From assembly GCA_012798155.1 (NCBI GenBank), contig JAAZNR010000690.1, forward strand, positions 1 through 5,277: a DNA stretch of 5,277 bases, written 5' to 3'. Below, piece after piece: positions 5,164-5,277 of this stretch (its first letter is position 1; every line of letters starts with the position of its first letter). This DNA comes from Thermogutta sp. Lineage in GTDB: Bacteria > Planctomycetota > Planctomycetia > Pirellulales > Thermoguttaceae. The translations under genes and the position numbers were made by a program. The notes below the pieces were generated by a model. That model searched no databases. It was not told the origin of the DNA and saw only the letters and a list, made by a program, of their open reading frames with translations.

Positions 5164-5176
5164 CTCTCGGAGAGAG
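5164..5176 (+). promoter_or_regulatory. Ribosome binding site within a small hairpin before the kinase gene
   Basis: CTCTC (5164-5168) and GAGAG (5172-5176) pair around GGA. The purine run GGAGAG (5169-5174), 8 bases before ATG 5183, is the likely Shine-Dalgarno sequence and would be partly hidden in the stem. The stem is short, so an effect on translation is uncertain. Confidence 0.3.
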
Positions 5177-5182
5177 TGATCC

Positions 5183-5277
5183 ATGGCGAGAAAACACGAG
5201 GTAGTCAGCGCGGGAATCCTTTTCGCCGATGTCGCGTGCGAACCCGTCGATCATCTCCCGCGCGCCGGCGAGCTGGT
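5183..5277 (+). CDS. PfkB-family carbohydrate kinase, N-terminal fragment (runs off the window)
   Basis: Only the first 31 codons are present, beginning MARKHEVVSAGILFADVACEPVDHLP and continuing RAGELV at the right edge. The hydrophobic first strand followed by AGxLFxD, and then a Pro-rich turn with a Gly-Glu-Leu-Val ending, resembles the start of ribokinase/PfkB-type sugar kinases (VxxxGxxxxD, then PxxGxxV). The ATP- and anion-hole motifs near the C-terminus lie outside the window, so the family call is tentative and the substrate cannot be given. It lies 59 bases after coaB on the same strand and may be cotranscribed with it. Confidence 0.6.
   Translation, partial: MARKHEVVSAGILFADVACEPVDHLPRAGEL

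Overview
The window is GC-rich bacterial chromosome carrying housekeeping genes, all on the + strand. Gene order is tpiA - secG - yicC - gmk - rpoZ - coaC - coaB - start of a PfkB-type sugar kinase gene. The high GC, the separate (unfused) coaC and coaB, the long low-complexity tail on SecG and the joining of a tpiA-secG block to a yicC-gmk-rpoZ-coa block suggest a planctomycete, perhaps of the Pirellulales/Thermogutta type. That assignment is inference from gene order and protein style; no rRNA or other phylogenetic marker is present.

Layout. Bases 1-331 have no convincing gene. They hold a 22-bp tandem repeat at the left edge that looks like the end of an insertion sequence, a GC-rich stretch with a hairpin, and the likely tpiA promoter region flanked by a 9-bp inverted repeat. 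Bases 332-1099 are tpiA (glycolysis). A 195-base gap follows, holding a repeated structured element (copy A), and then secG (1295-1699). A 113-base gap holds a small hairpin and the best sigma70-like promoter of the window. Its predicted start lies only about 11 bases before the TTG start of yicC (1813-2706). gmk (2728-3399) follows closely and overlaps rpoZ (3384-3653) by 16 bases. rpoZ ends in two strong inverted repeats. coaC (3737-4279) and coaB (4497-5123) are separated by 217 bases that contain copy B of the same repeated element. The kinase start at 5183 runs off the right edge.

How the genes work together. yicC-gmk-rpoZ-coaC-coaB is a version of a widely conserved bacterial cluster that joins RNA turnover (YicC), GMP phosphorylation (Gmk), the omega subunit of RNA polymerase and coenzyme A synthesis. 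tpiA and secG are also neighbours in many bacteria. The proteins look intact, with catalytic residues in place. No phage, CRISPR, defence or toxin gene is present.

The most interesting non-coding signal is an approximately 100-base element present in two intergenic gaps, after tpiA and after coaC. The copies share an exact 15-base left end, an ungapped 57-base alignment containing a second conserved block, and a right end that pairs with the left end through compensating or wobble changes. A third, partial copy may lie upstream of tpiA. It could be a dispersed REP/MITE-like repeat or a structured RNA, and I do not recognise it as a named family.
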